Assembly: GCA_001828295.1 (NCBI GenBank)
Contig: MHYI01000124.1
Location: 4,314-12,311, forward strand
Direction: 5' to 3'
Length of the DNA: 7,998 nt
Source of the DNA: Planctomycetes bacterium RBG_16_41_13
Lineage (GTDB): Bacteria; Planctomycetota; Brocadiia; Brocadiales; Brocadiaceae
Below, one piece after another: positions 1 through 6,203 of this stretch. Position 1 is the stretch's first letter. Every line of letters begins with the position of its first letter. A program made the translations under genes and the position numbers. The notes beneath the pieces are model-generated. The model saw only the letters and a list, made by a program, of their open reading frames with translations, did no database searches and had not been told where the DNA came from.

Positions 1-1330
1 TGCCAAAAACAACCGGCTGCTCAATCCTTTCTATCTGTACCGGCACAATGGAATTTTTCAGTGTATCAGGGCCATCGAAGAGCACCTTTATATATCTCTC
101 GGTATATCCACATAATTTATTCGTCTTCGCATCTCTTTCCCATTCAACAAGTACCTCGCCAATACGATTAAGAAACTGTTTTTTGTAAGCATATGCCAGC
201 GTGTTGGCATGCGCCTTCAGCAGGTCTTTCCTTTGTGTGATAATCGGTGAAGCACAGTGGTTTTGCATGCTTGCGGCAGGCGTCCCTTTTCTTATGCTAA
301 ACGGGAATATATGCATGCGGCTGTAGCCGGCTTTCGTGCAAAAATCAACGGTATTTTGAAATTGCCCTTCTGTTTCCCCCGGGAAACCGACCATGACATC
401 TGTAGTAATGGCGGGTAATTCGATATTTGAGCGAATAGTGTCCAGAATGTCCCAATAGTAAGCGGCAGTGTATTTCCGGTTCATTCTTTTGAGAATCAGG
501 TCATCGCCGCTTTGTAGTGGAATGTGAAAGTGGGGGCATATGGTTTTTCTCTCTGCAATGAGGTGTATGAGTTCCAGCGAAATTTCGTTTACTTCAATAG
601 AACTTAACCGAATCCTTCCCAAACCGGAAAATTCGCTCAATTTTTCAAGAATTTTTATAAGTGAAATGCCGTCAGACATTTCTTTGCCATAGGCGCCAAG
701 GTGAATTCCCGTGAGTACGATTTCTTTGTAGCCATTCTGGATAAGGCGTTTTGCTTCGTCATGAATATCCTGCCATTTCCTGCTCTTGATAGCGCCGCGC
801 ACATAGGGAATAATGCAATATGAGCAGTACATGTCACATCCGTCTTCTATTTTCAGAAATGCCCGGGTATGCCCATGAAAACGGCTGATCTTCAGGTGAT
901 AAATCGAATCTTTTTGAAATACATTGTTTTGTAAAAGGTATGGTGGTAAGGGAGTGGTTTGCGGAGTGCAAGGTTCCTCGTTTCCTGTAATGATTTCTGC
1001 CAGGGAGGATTCATCTGCCTTTGTGATGACATGGCTAACGCCGTCGATTTTTTTTATTGCCCCGGCGTCTGATTCCGCATAACAGCCGGTGACGACAATG
1101 GAGGATTTCGGGCTTTTCTTCTTCAGGCGTTTTATATAATTACGGGATTTTTCATCGCTCGCGGAAGTTACCGTGCATGTGTTGATTACATAAACATCTG
1201 CCGCCATTTCAGGGGATATTTCCCTGAAACCCTTTGCGATAAGGGATTCCCGAAGCGCTTGTGTTTCATACTGATTTACCTTGCAGCCAAGGGTGATAAA
1301 AGCACACGTCTTTGAATGGTTTGCAATCAT
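1..1330 (-). CDS. mtaB: MtaB-type tRNA t6A37 methylthiotransferase (radical SAM), 3' end off window
   Basis: Likely the MiaB-family enzyme that converts t6A37 to ms2t6A37 in ANN-decoding tRNAs, using two 4Fe-4S clusters and S-adenosylmethionine in the cytoplasm. I translated 443 codons with no stop, reading left off the edge. The N-terminal UPF0004/MTTase domain opens with TLGCKVNQYE and has the cluster cysteines C16, C52 (NTCTVTS) and C83 (TGCYAE). The radical-SAM motif CDMYCSYC gives C165, C169 and C172. Later family motifs are LTGIHLGAYG (about 206-215), HIPLQSGDD (269-277) and DVMVGFPGE (311-319). A TRAM-like RNA-binding tail starts near residue 385. The family is usually 430-450 residues, so only a few residues should be missing. 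The ATG at 1330 fits the family N terminus (CAFITLGCKVNQYE), but no strong ribosome binding site precedes it. MtaB rather than MiaB is favoured by the GCKVNQYE form; RimO is unlikely. No partner gene is adjacent. Confidence 0.93.
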   Translation of the reverse strand, partial: MIANHSKTCAFITLGCKVNQYETQALRESLIAKGFREISPEMAADVYVINTCTVTSASDEKSRNYIKRLKKKSPKSSIVVTGCYAESDAGAIKKIDGVSHVITKADESSLAEIITGNEEPCTPQTTPLPPYLLQNNVFQKDSIYHLKISRFHGHTRAFLKIEDGCDMYCSYCIIPYVRGAIKSRKWQDIHDEAKRLIQNGYKEIVLTGIHLGAYGKEMSDGISLIKILEKLSEFSGLGRIRLSSIEVNEISLELIHLIAERKTICPHFHIPLQSGDDLILKRMNRKYTAAYYWDILDTIRSNIELPAITTDVMVGFPGETEGQFQNTVDFCTKAGYSRMHIFPFSIRKGTPAASMQNHCASPIITQRKDLLKAHANTLAYAYKKQFLNRIGEVLVEWERDAKTNKLCGYTERYIKVLFDGPDTLKNSIVPVQIERIEQPVVFG

Positions 1331-1529
1331 GTAACGTTGGTTTCCCGGTATAAATGCAGCGCGAAAAACCTCTCCCTTCCTTGCATTAATTTATTGACCA
1401 ATTAAACACTGGCGATAATACAAAACCGGAGGAAGAAAGAGATAAACACATTCGTGGGTCGACGGAACGCATGAATATTTTCGATGCTATCCTGAGAAAA
1501 TCGGAATAACATATTTTTATTTCAATTTT
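1331..1529. other. Non-coding stretch upstream of mtaB
   Basis: This is the 5' side of mtaB. A minus-strand open frame of about 60 codons crosses it (1386-1574), but its start lies inside the heptad repeat and hairpin to the right. It has no ribosome binding site and resembles no family I recognise. The minus strand is purine-rich (GGAAGGGAGAGG) about 35-50 bases before the mtaB start, too far to act as its ribosome binding site. I could not place a convincing mtaB promoter. Confidence 0.4.
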
Positions 1530-1564
1530 CGTACCTTGTGTTTCGTATTTCGTGCTTGTTTGGT
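1530..1564. repeat. Degenerate 7-bp (heptad) repeat tract, copy 1
   Basis: The plus strand can be cut into successive 7-mers: CGTACCT, TGTGTTT, CGTATTT, CGTGCTT, GTTTGGT. The first unit is identical to units in the large array at 5663-5755, and the tract runs into AGCAGCCC, much as that array runs into AACAGCCC. It shares the exact 16-mer TTTCGTGCTTGTTTGG (1548-1563) with the tract near 2565-2580. The 7-bp phase is directly visible; membership of one dispersed repeat family is inference. Confidence 0.65.
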
Positions 1565-1565
1565 A

Positions 1566-1582
1566 GCAGCCCATAAGGCTGC
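1566..1582. other. Short hairpin (6-bp stem) downstream of the tumE-like gene
   Basis: GCAGCC and GGCTGC form a perfect 6-bp inverted repeat around a 5-base loop. On the minus strand it lies about 24 bases past the stop codon of the toxin-like gene. It could be a weak terminator, but no run of T follows on either strand. It adjoins the heptad tract and could instead be the end of that repeat element. Confidence 0.4.
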
Positions 1583-1605
1583 ATATCTAACTGATGTCAA
1601 TATGA

Positions 1606-1992
1606 TTAATCCCTCTTTATGAGACCGCCTATTATTTCTTCTAAAACACTTCGCAATTCAGGAACACCAGATTGAAGGATAGACTCTCCTGTATGTTTAT
1701 GATTTCTAAAACTCTGGATAGGTCTATGGACAGCATTGTCATATCGGAATATAAGACTTCCATTATTATCTTGATAATGAAATGAATATGAAAGTTTGTC
1801 AGTATTATATCTTAAGTCAAGATATTCCGTAACATATAGCTTTGATTCATCACTGAATGTGACGGCGGCTTTTATTCGCCCAATTTTTTCAGCTCTGACA
1901 TCTATATCCAGTTCAGATGATATAATTAATCAGGTTTTAGAATATTCATCAATGGTCTTTGTAAGCTCAGATAAATATTCAGTTAGCAACAT
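1606..1992 (-). pseudogene. TumE-like toxin (DUF6516 family), interrupted by an in-frame TGA
   Basis: Reading the minus strand from the ATG at 1992 gives MLLTEYLSELTKTIDEYSKT, then TGA at codon 21 (1930-1932), then 107 more in-frame codons to TAA at 1606-1608. The part after the stop looks like the TumE toxin family: SFHYQDNNGSLIFRYDNA, then HRPIQSFRNHKH, then a C-terminal helix (ELRSVLEEII). These match the family's Y-H-x-Q-D, G-x-L-I-x-R-x-D-N-A and H-x-H patterns. Total length of about 128 residues is normal. No ATG, GTG or TTG lies in frame soon after the TGA, so internal restart is unlikely. The start overlaps the upstream antitoxin-like gene by 14 bases, as in translationally coupled toxin-antitoxin pairs. 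A CGA-to-TGA change would explain the stop. Sequencing error or stop readthrough remains possible. Family assignment is from memory of the motif, not from a search. Confidence 0.68.
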
Positions 1993-2272
1993 ATTCTATA
2001 TCTTTTAATTTTTCTATTTCTTCAAGGATTCTATCTCTAATCTTCAATTCGCCTGACCACATGATATATTCATCGTCACCACCTGTTAGATCCTCTGATG
2101 TATATTCTTTTACAAACATTTCTGAAAATGTCCTGTATTTTTCTTCAAATTTCTTTATTTCTTTGTTGGTCCTATTTAAGCCAATCTCTAGCCTCTTAAT
2201 CTCCGAAGAAATCGCTAACTTGATAATATCTGTAACATCTTCCCTCTCTCATATAATTTTTACTTTGATCAT
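1979..2272 (-). pseudogene. TumA-like antitoxin, interrupted by an early in-frame TGA
   Basis: From the ATG at 2272 the minus strand reads MIKVKII, TGA (2249-2251, codon 8), then 89 in-frame codons to a TGA stop at 1979-1981. The product is small, charged and helical, with a probable coiled coil over codons 15-45 (segments EIKRLEIGLNRTNKEIKKFE and EKYRTFSEMFVKEY). A second helix, RDRILEEIEKLKDIEYV, is at the end. This fits the small coiled-coil antitoxins encoded just before TumE toxins. AAGGGAGAG lies 6 bases before the ATG and makes a good ribosome binding site, but translation would stop after seven residues. No better in-frame start follows the TGA until a mid-protein ATG. The frame is otherwise clean, so inactivation would be recent. 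The antitoxin call rests on position and helical character more than on motifs. Confidence 0.58.
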
Positions 2273-2341
2273 TTAATCACTCTCCCTTTGAAACATTTCA
2301 CCTGTTAGAATCCGTTTTTTTAGGCTTAAACGCAGGCTATA

Positions 2342-2369
2342 TTTATAGCATAAACAGGGGTAAATGCAA
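2342..2369 (-). promoter_or_regulatory. Candidate sigma-70 promoter for the tumA/tumE-like pair
   Basis: On the minus strand TTGCAT (2364-2369) and TATAAA (2342-2347) are separated by 16 bases. Transcription would start near 2335, giving a leader of about 60 bases before the antitoxin-like ATG at 2272. The match is good at both hexamers but was found by eye only. Confidence 0.5.
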
Positions 2370-2553
2370 ATGAAGTTACTAAGGACATCGTTCGCACTGC
2401 CCATGCTTAGGCCCATACGCATCAACCTGGCTTGACGCTTAGTACCTTAACAGTAATTTTTTTGTATTTTTTGACAAAATATTTAATGGTGAAATTGATT
2501 AATTGTAAGCTTGTGACGATTTTTTTAATCGGCGCCATCTGTGGTTCCGCTTT
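2370..2553. other. AT-rich spacer between the toxin-antitoxin-like pair and argJ
   Basis: No convincing gene is seen. Two short open frames cross it in opposite directions. The plus-strand one (2432-2620, TTG start) is hydrophobic but has no ribosome binding site and ends inside argJ. The minus-strand one (2422-2649) begins inside the argJ 3' end. Several A/T runs are present (around 2457-2470 and 2520-2527). I see no clear terminator for argJ here. Confidence 0.4.
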
Positions 2554-2587
2554 CATATTTGGCGTTTCGTGCTTGTTTGGCTGTTGG
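2554..2587. repeat. Degenerate heptad repeat tract, copy 2, at the 3' end of argJ
   Basis: Plus-strand 7-mers CATATTT, GGCGTTT, CGTGCTT, GTTTGGC and TGTTGGC keep the same phase as the tract at 1530-1564. They contain the identical 16-mer TTTCGTGCTTGTTTGG (2565-2580), in the same orientation. The tract ends 11 bases before the argJ stop codon. It is more degraded than the other two copies, so boundaries are approximate. Confidence 0.5.
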
Positions 2588-2597
2588 CTTGTCCAGC

Positions 2598-3833
2598 TTA
2601 GGTGTGATAATCGGCATTGATAGAGACGTATTCTTTTGATAAATCGCACGTCCAGATTGTATCCGAGTAATCTCCGGTTCCTATTTGCAGTTGGATAAAA
2701 ATATCACGCGCTTGCATAGAAGTTTTTAGGGCTGCATAATCAAAGGACGCGGGCATTCCCTTTTCATACACGAGTACATCATTGATATGAAGCGTAGTAT
2801 TTGCTTCGTCAAGCTCAACCCCGGCATATCCGGCGGCAGAAACGATACGCCCCCAGTTTGGGTCGCTTCCGTGCATTGCCGTTTTTACGAGAGGGGAATC
2901 TGCAATTGATCGGGCAATTTTTGTTGCGTCATCAATAGATTTTGTGCCAGTTACAGATATCTGGATACATTTTGTTGCTCCTTCTCCATCCATAACAATG
3001 GCTTTTGCAAGATATCTGGTGACGAAGTCTAATCCTTCCTGAAATAGTGATAATTCAGTACCGGAGTTGGTTATTTCGGTTCCCGAAGCACCGTTGGCAA
3101 TAATAGCGATGGTATCATTTGTGCTCATATGTCCGTCAATCGTGATACGGTTAAAGGATTGATCTGCTGATTTATTAAGGCATGTATGCAAAAGGTCTGC
3201 TGAAATTTTGGCATCGGTCGTTAAGAAACATAGCATTGTGGCAAGGTTTGGTGAGATCATGCCAGCCCCCTTGCTGATTCCTCCAAGGAACATTTCTTTT
3301 CCTTGTGTTTTTATTTTAATCGCAATGCTTTTGGGTCTTGTGTCCGTAGTCATAATCGCCTGTGTGATTGATCTTCCATGTGCAGGGGTGTTGCCTAAAG
3401 AGGAGGATGCCTGCTGAATACCTGCGGAAATTTTATCCATTGGCAAGTGTTTGCCTATGATGCCCGTGGAAGATACTAAAATTTCTTCCGGAGGAATTGC
3501 AAGGAGTTTTGACGTTATCAATGCCATCTCTTCAGCATCTTTGTAACCACGTTCCCCTGTGCATGCATTAGCATTGCCGCTGTTTACCACTACTGCGCGA
3601 AGTTTTCCGCCCCGGATATTTTTTCTCCCCAGCAGTACAGGCGCAGCACATATCTTGTTTGTTGTGAAAAGAGCCGCTCCCGTTGCAGGGATTTTTGAGA
3701 AAATTATGCCCAGGTCAAGACTCTCCTTTGCGGTTTTTATTCCGCAATAAGTTCCTGAAGCCTGAAACTCTTTTGGTGTGACTATGCTCCCTGAAGGAAG
3801 TTCTTGTAAGTATTCGGTTACGTGTTTTTTCAT
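2598..3833 (-). CDS. argJ: Bifunctional glutamate N-acetyltransferase / ornithine acetyltransferase ArgJ
   Basis: ArgJ moves the acetyl group from N-acetylornithine to glutamate in the cyclic arginine pathway; some members also use acetyl-CoA for the first step. The 411-residue product is full length for the family. The oxyanion-hole motif SSTGIIG is at 121-127. The self-cleavage region KGAGMISPNLATML spans 188-201, with the expected cut between A198 and T199, T199 becoming the nucleophile of the beta chain. VNSGNANACTG (83-93) is another family block, and DPNWGRI and the C-terminal SINADYHT are typical. It is the last of three co-directional genes, 69 bases after pdaD. No strong ribosome binding site is visible before the ATG. 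Whether it is mono- or bifunctional cannot be told from sequence alone. Confidence 0.96.
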   Translation of the reverse strand: MKKHVTEYLQELPSGSIVTPKEFQASGTYCGIKTAKESLDLGIIFSKIPATGAALFTTNKICAAPVLLGRKNIRGGKLRAVVVNSGNANACTGERGYKDAEEMALITSKLLAIPPEEILVSSTGIIGKHLPMDKISAGIQQASSSLGNTPAHGRSITQAIMTTDTRPKSIAIKIKTQGKEMFLGGISKGAGMISPNLATMLCFLTTDAKISADLLHTCLNKSADQSFNRITIDGHMSTNDTIAIIANGASGTEITNSGTELSLFQEGLDFVTRYLAKAIVMDGEGATKCIQISVTGTKSIDDATKIARSIADSPLVKTAMHGSDPNWGRIVSAAGYAGVELDEANTTLHINDVLVYEKGMPASFDYAALKTSMQARDIFIQLQIGTGDYSDTIWTCDLSKEYVSINADYHT

Positions 3834-3902
3834 GTATTAGGGGAACGTTTTATTGCCTGAAGGTTGAAGTATATTTTCAACGTAATATACGGGAAAAATT
3901 CC

Positions 3903-4445
3903 TTATAAAATAAACACTGCGGCAGCTACGACGGTTGTCCATAAACCGTGCTTATCTCCTCTGGCCGCCTGAGTAATATTCCTTGTCTTTACAATCTTCC
4001 CACTCATCCGGTAAATTTCTTTGCGCTCATCGTAGTTTTTCTCAGGGTCAAATTCGATACCCAGGGTGCTTGCTAACATGGTAGCCGCAAGGTCTTCAGC
4101 ATAATCGCCGGATTTTTCCTCTGTTTCTCCGAAGGCATGATGTTCGCTCAGATATCCATAACCTACGGTTGAAGGTATGGCCATACCGACGGAAGCGGTT
4201 ATCATCCTGTTTGGTTCGCAGGTAGAATTTTCGCTCATTACACAGAAAACAACCTGCCCCGCCTTTAGCATGGGAACTCCCTGTGGTTTGGAGATTATCT
4301 TGCAATTTGGCGGACATATACTGGATACGCGCACCAAATTACATTTTTCTATACCCGCTTTTCTTAAGGCAAGTTCAAAGGATTGCAATTTGTCTTTATG
4401 TTTTCCGACGCCTTTTGTAAAGAATACCATCTTTGGTATCATCAT
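3903..4445 (-). CDS. pdaD: Pyruvoyl-dependent arginine decarboxylase
   Basis: Converts arginine to agmatine, the first step of the agmatine route to putrescine and other polyamines, using a pyruvoyl group made from an internal serine. The protein starts [12 protein letters not shown] and carries the cleavage region [13 protein letters not shown]; the family cuts between the two serines (S41-S42 in this numbering), leaving S42 as the pyruvoyl group. [11 protein letters not shown], with the conserved glutamates, and the C-terminal [12 protein letters not shown] are typical. A frame open to 4517 would add 24 residues unlike the family. AAGGA lies 9 bases before the ATG at 4445, so I place the start there; the adjacent ATG at 4442 is equally possible. 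Length is about 180 residues, near the usual 150-190. It lies between trpD (137 bases upstream) and argJ (69 bases downstream), linking arginine synthesis to its decarboxylation. Archaea and some bacteria use this type instead of PLP enzymes. Confidence 0.92.
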   Translation of the reverse strand: MMIPKMVFFTKGVGKHKDKLQSFELALRKAGIEKCNLVRVSSICPPNCKIISKPQGVPMLKAGQVVFCVMSENSTCEPNRMITASVGMAIPSTVGYGYLSEHHAFGETEEKSGDYAEDLAATMLASTLGIEFDPEKNYDERKEIYRMSGKIVKTRNITQAARGDKHGLWTTVVAAAVFIL

Positions 4446-4582
4446 AACTATAATTCCTTCGAGAATGGCTGATTGTGTAAGGTTTATAAAATGAAAAGAA
4501 TTCGGGTAGTGAAACAAATTTCAGTATGAAAAGCAACAGAATTATCACAAATAAAACAGGTAGGTTTTTTGTGGCGTAACTA

Positions 4583-5611
4583 CTAGCGCTGCCAGCTTAT
4601 ATCTATTAATTTCCGGAGCGATTCTTTCGCACTCCCTTCATCGATAGACCGACCGGCGATGTCTATTCCCTCTTCGAAGGTTTTTGCCTTTCCTCCGGCG
4701 ATGATTGCGGCTGCGGCATTCATAAGGACAATGTCTCTTTTAGGGCTGCGGACACCGTCTAATATCTCTTTCATTGCCAGCGCACTCTCTTCCGGTGAAT
4801 TTACCATAAGATCTGAAAGGCTGGATTTTTTTATTCCAAAATCCTGAGGTTCTATATAGTAGTTTTTTATTGCGCCATCAGCAAGTTCGCAGATTTTTGT
4901 TTTTCCTGTGACGGTGATTTCGTCCAGGCCATCAAGTCCGTGTACAACAAAAGCATGTTTATCGCCTAACCGCTTTAGGGTTTCCGCAATGATAAAGGTC
5001 AGGTGTTCATTATATACCCCCAGAATACGGTGAACAGCGCCCGCGGGATTTGCGAGAGGCCCAATAAGATTAAATATTGTCCGTATCCCTATCTCTTTTC
5101 TTGGTTTGCCTGCATGTTTCATTGCCTGGTGTAAAAGAGGCGCAAAGAGAAATCCAACATTCGCAGCCTCAATACACTTCTCTACTGTTTTTGCATCTGC
5201 CTCGATATTAACACCCAACCGCTGCAAAACATCCGCACTGCCACAATTACCTGAAACCGCTTTGTTCCCGTGTTTTGCGACTTTTATGCCCGCTCCTGCT
5301 ATAACAAATGCCGCAGCGGTAGAAATATTGAATGTATTTTTTGCGTCGCCGCCTGTTCCGCAGGTGTCAACAATTATCCCTGCACCGGCGTTTATCTTTA
5401 AGGCTTTTTGTCGTATCGCCAGTACACACCCTGTTATTTCATCAACGGTTTCACCTTTCATGCATAAGGCAGTTAAAAACGAGGCGATTTGAGCCTCTGT
5501 CGCATGCCCTTCCATAATTTGTGTCATAGCGGCAAAGCTTTCTTCCTGGCTCAAATTCCTTCTATTTATTAGTTTGTAAATTATTTCCTTGTCAAACATG
5601 GTATTAAACAT
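4583..5611 (-). CDS. trpD: Anthranilate phosphoribosyltransferase TrpD
   Basis: Joins anthranilate to PRPP to give phosphoribosyl-anthranilate, the second committed step of tryptophan synthesis. The 342-residue length is normal. Family motifs appear in order: GTGGD (85-89) and NTFNIST (92-98) for PRPP, KHGNKAVSGNCGSAD (113-127), R171 in KPRKEIGIRT (anthranilate side), and the metal-binding D230-E231 in GLDGLDEIT. The usual HPAM is HQAM here (161-164). Two starts are possible: ATG at 5611, or ATG at 5599, whose product begins MFDKEIIYKLI like most family members. Neither has a clear Shine-Dalgarno sequence. It stands apart from other trp genes and is followed by pdaD and argJ on the same strand. 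Thymidine phosphorylase relatives are excluded by length and the NTFNIST motif. Confidence 0.96.
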   Translation of the reverse strand: MFNTMFDKEIIYKLINRRNLSQEESFAAMTQIMEGHATEAQIASFLTALCMKGETVDEITGCVLAIRQKALKINAGAGIIVDTCGTGGDAKNTFNISTAAAFVIAGAGIKVAKHGNKAVSGNCGSADVLQRLGVNIEADAKTVEKCIEAANVGFLFAPLLHQAMKHAGKPRKEIGIRTIFNLIGPLANPAGAVHRILGVYNEHLTFIIAETLKRLGDKHAFVVHGLDGLDEITVTGKTKICELADGAIKNYYIEPQDFGIKKSSLSDLMVNSPEESALAMKEILDGVRSPKRDIVLMNAAAAIIAGGKAKTFEEGIDIAGRSIDEGSAKESLRKLIDISWQR

Positions 5612-5625
5612 CCAAAAGAGTCAAG

Positions 5626-5655
5626 GTCTGTTTTCTCTTCTTTTACGAAACAGAC
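5626..5655. repeat. Inverted repeat in the trpD leader
   Basis: GTCTGTTT (5626-5633) and AAACAGAC (5648-5655) are perfect 8-bp inverted copies around a 14-base loop. They lie 15-44 bases before the first trpD start, so a transcript of trpD could form this hairpin in its leader. The right arm is part of the 18-bp direct repeat at 5641-5658. Whether it is an operator, a leader hairpin or a leftover of the repeat element cannot be decided. Confidence 0.45.
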
Positions 5656-5658
5656 ATA
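5641..5658. repeat. 18-bp direct repeat, left copy
   Basis: TTTTACGAAACAGACATA is identical to 5790-5807. The two copies are in direct orientation and bracket the heptad array. Confidence 0.75.
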
Positions 5659-5662
5659 TTAG

Positions 5663-5755
5663 ATTTACGATTTACGATTTACGATTTACGATTTGGGATT
5701 TGGGATTTGGGATTTTAAATCGTACCTCGTAAATCGTACCTTGTACTTCGTAACA
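5663..5755. repeat. Phased 7-bp repeat array with inverted halves
   Basis: Four tandem ATTTACG units (5663-5690) are followed by three ATTTGGG units (5691-5711). A short join ATTTTAAAT (5712-5720) follows, then five units of the opposite sense in 7-bp phase: CGTACCT, CGTAAAT, CGTACCT, TGTACTT, CGTAACA (5721-5755). CGTAAAT is the exact reverse complement of ATTTACG, so the two halves can fold into an imperfect hairpin or cruciform. The array fills part of the divergent region between trpD and rpsU. It resembles in style the short tandem heptanucleotide repeats known from cyanobacteria, but I do not claim relationship. Confidence 0.85.
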
Positions 5756-5789
5756 GCCCAATTTCCGGGTGACTGCCCTACATGGCCTT

Positions 5790-5807
5790 TTTTACGAAAC
5801 AGACATA
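5790..5807. repeat. 18-bp direct repeat, right copy
   Basis: Identical to 5641-5658. The 131 bases between the copies contain the whole heptad array. This arrangement could come from insertion with a long target duplication, from segmental duplication, or from recombination between repeats. Confidence 0.75.
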
Positions 5808-5846
5808 GATTTTGATCAATATTTGCCGTTCAGGTCAATTTTTTAC

Positions 5847-5875
5847 TTGACGAAAAATGGCATAAGTTTTACAAT
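5847..5875 (+). promoter_or_regulatory. Sigma-70-type promoter of rpsU
   Basis: TTGACG (5847-5852) and TACAAT (5870-5875) are each one base from consensus and separated by the ideal 17 bases. Transcription would begin near 5882, giving a leader of about 46 bases to the rpsU ATG. It lies beyond the heptad array and its right-hand direct repeat. Confidence 0.75.
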
Positions 5876-5927
5876 CATCCTTTAATTTTTACAGACCAAA
5901 TATTATAGAAAGGCTTTAAGGAGATTT

Positions 5928-6176
5928 ATGGCAAAAATATTAATTACATCCGATGAAAACATAAGAGATGCCCTTCGAAGGTTTAAGAAAATGTGCGATA
6001 AAGAAGGTATTATTAATCAGTCAAAACGCATTGCGTATTTTGAAAAACCTTCGGAGAAAAAACGTCGCGAAGAAAGCCGTCGTATAAAAAATATTAAAAG
6101 GGCTCAAAAGCTGGGCATTACAGGACAAACAGTGGTTGCACGCACAAGCTTTACCCGATCGGGCAGAAATAATTAA
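5928..6176 (+). CDS. rpsU: 30S ribosomal protein S21
   Basis: A small basic protein of the 30S subunit platform, near the anti-Shine-Dalgarno end of 16S rRNA, that aids initiation. The 82-residue product has the S21 pattern: an N-terminal strand (AKILITSDENIRDALRRFKK), a basic helix with KRIAYFEKPSEKKRREE, then a lysine/arginine-rich helix. The tail GITGQTVVARTSFTRSGRNN extends past the usual end of 58-71 residues and is family-atypical. AAGGAG lies 4 bases before the ATG, a slightly short spacing. It is a single-gene plus-strand unit with its own promoter and a terminator immediately downstream, convergent with rsfS. Confidence 0.93.
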   Translation: MAKILITSDENIRDALRRFKKMCDKEGIINQSKRIAYFEKPSEKKRREESRRIKNIKRAQKLGITGQTVVARTSFTRSGRNN

Positions 6177-6179
6177 CGG

Positions 6180-6203
6180 ACACCTCATTTACAGAGGTGT
6201 TTT
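6180..6203 (+). terminator. Rho-independent terminator of rpsU
   Basis: ACACCTC (6180-6186) pairs perfectly with GAGGTGT (6194-6200) over a 7-base loop, followed by TTT, three bases after the rpsU stop. The T run is short, so efficiency is uncertain. The rsfS stop codon (6189-6191) lies in the loop. Confidence 0.65.

Noticed and set aside
1..1330. RimO or MiaB instead of MtaB
   Set aside because: The GCKVNQYE N terminus and the overall motif set fit MtaB better. A search would settle it, but the broad family is not in doubt.
1386..1574. Minus-strand open frame of 62 codons upstream of mtaB
   Set aside because: It begins within the heptad tract and hairpin, has no ribosome binding site, and shows no recognisable domain.
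1606..2272. Alternative genetic code (TGA as tryptophan or glycine)
   Set aside because: Only two in-frame TGA codons occur, both in a toxin-antitoxin-like locus prone to decay. The core genes read through without any TGA, and their tryptophans that I checked use TGG.
1796..2276. Two plus-strand frames of about 70 codons
   Set aside because: They are antisense shadows of the TumA/TumE-like genes, whose minus-strand frames carry recognisable motifs.
2432..2620. Plus-strand hydrophobic 62-codon frame that could be a small membrane protein
   Set aside because: It starts at TTG without a ribosome binding site, runs through the heptad tract and ends inside the argJ 3' end. Hydrophobicity is explained by T-rich DNA.
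4446..4517. Longer start for the arginine decarboxylase (24 extra residues)
   Set aside because: The added residues do not resemble the family, and the ribosome binding site sits before the ATG at 4445.
5663..5755. CRISPR array
   Set aside because: Units are 7 bp with no spacers, and no cas genes are in view.
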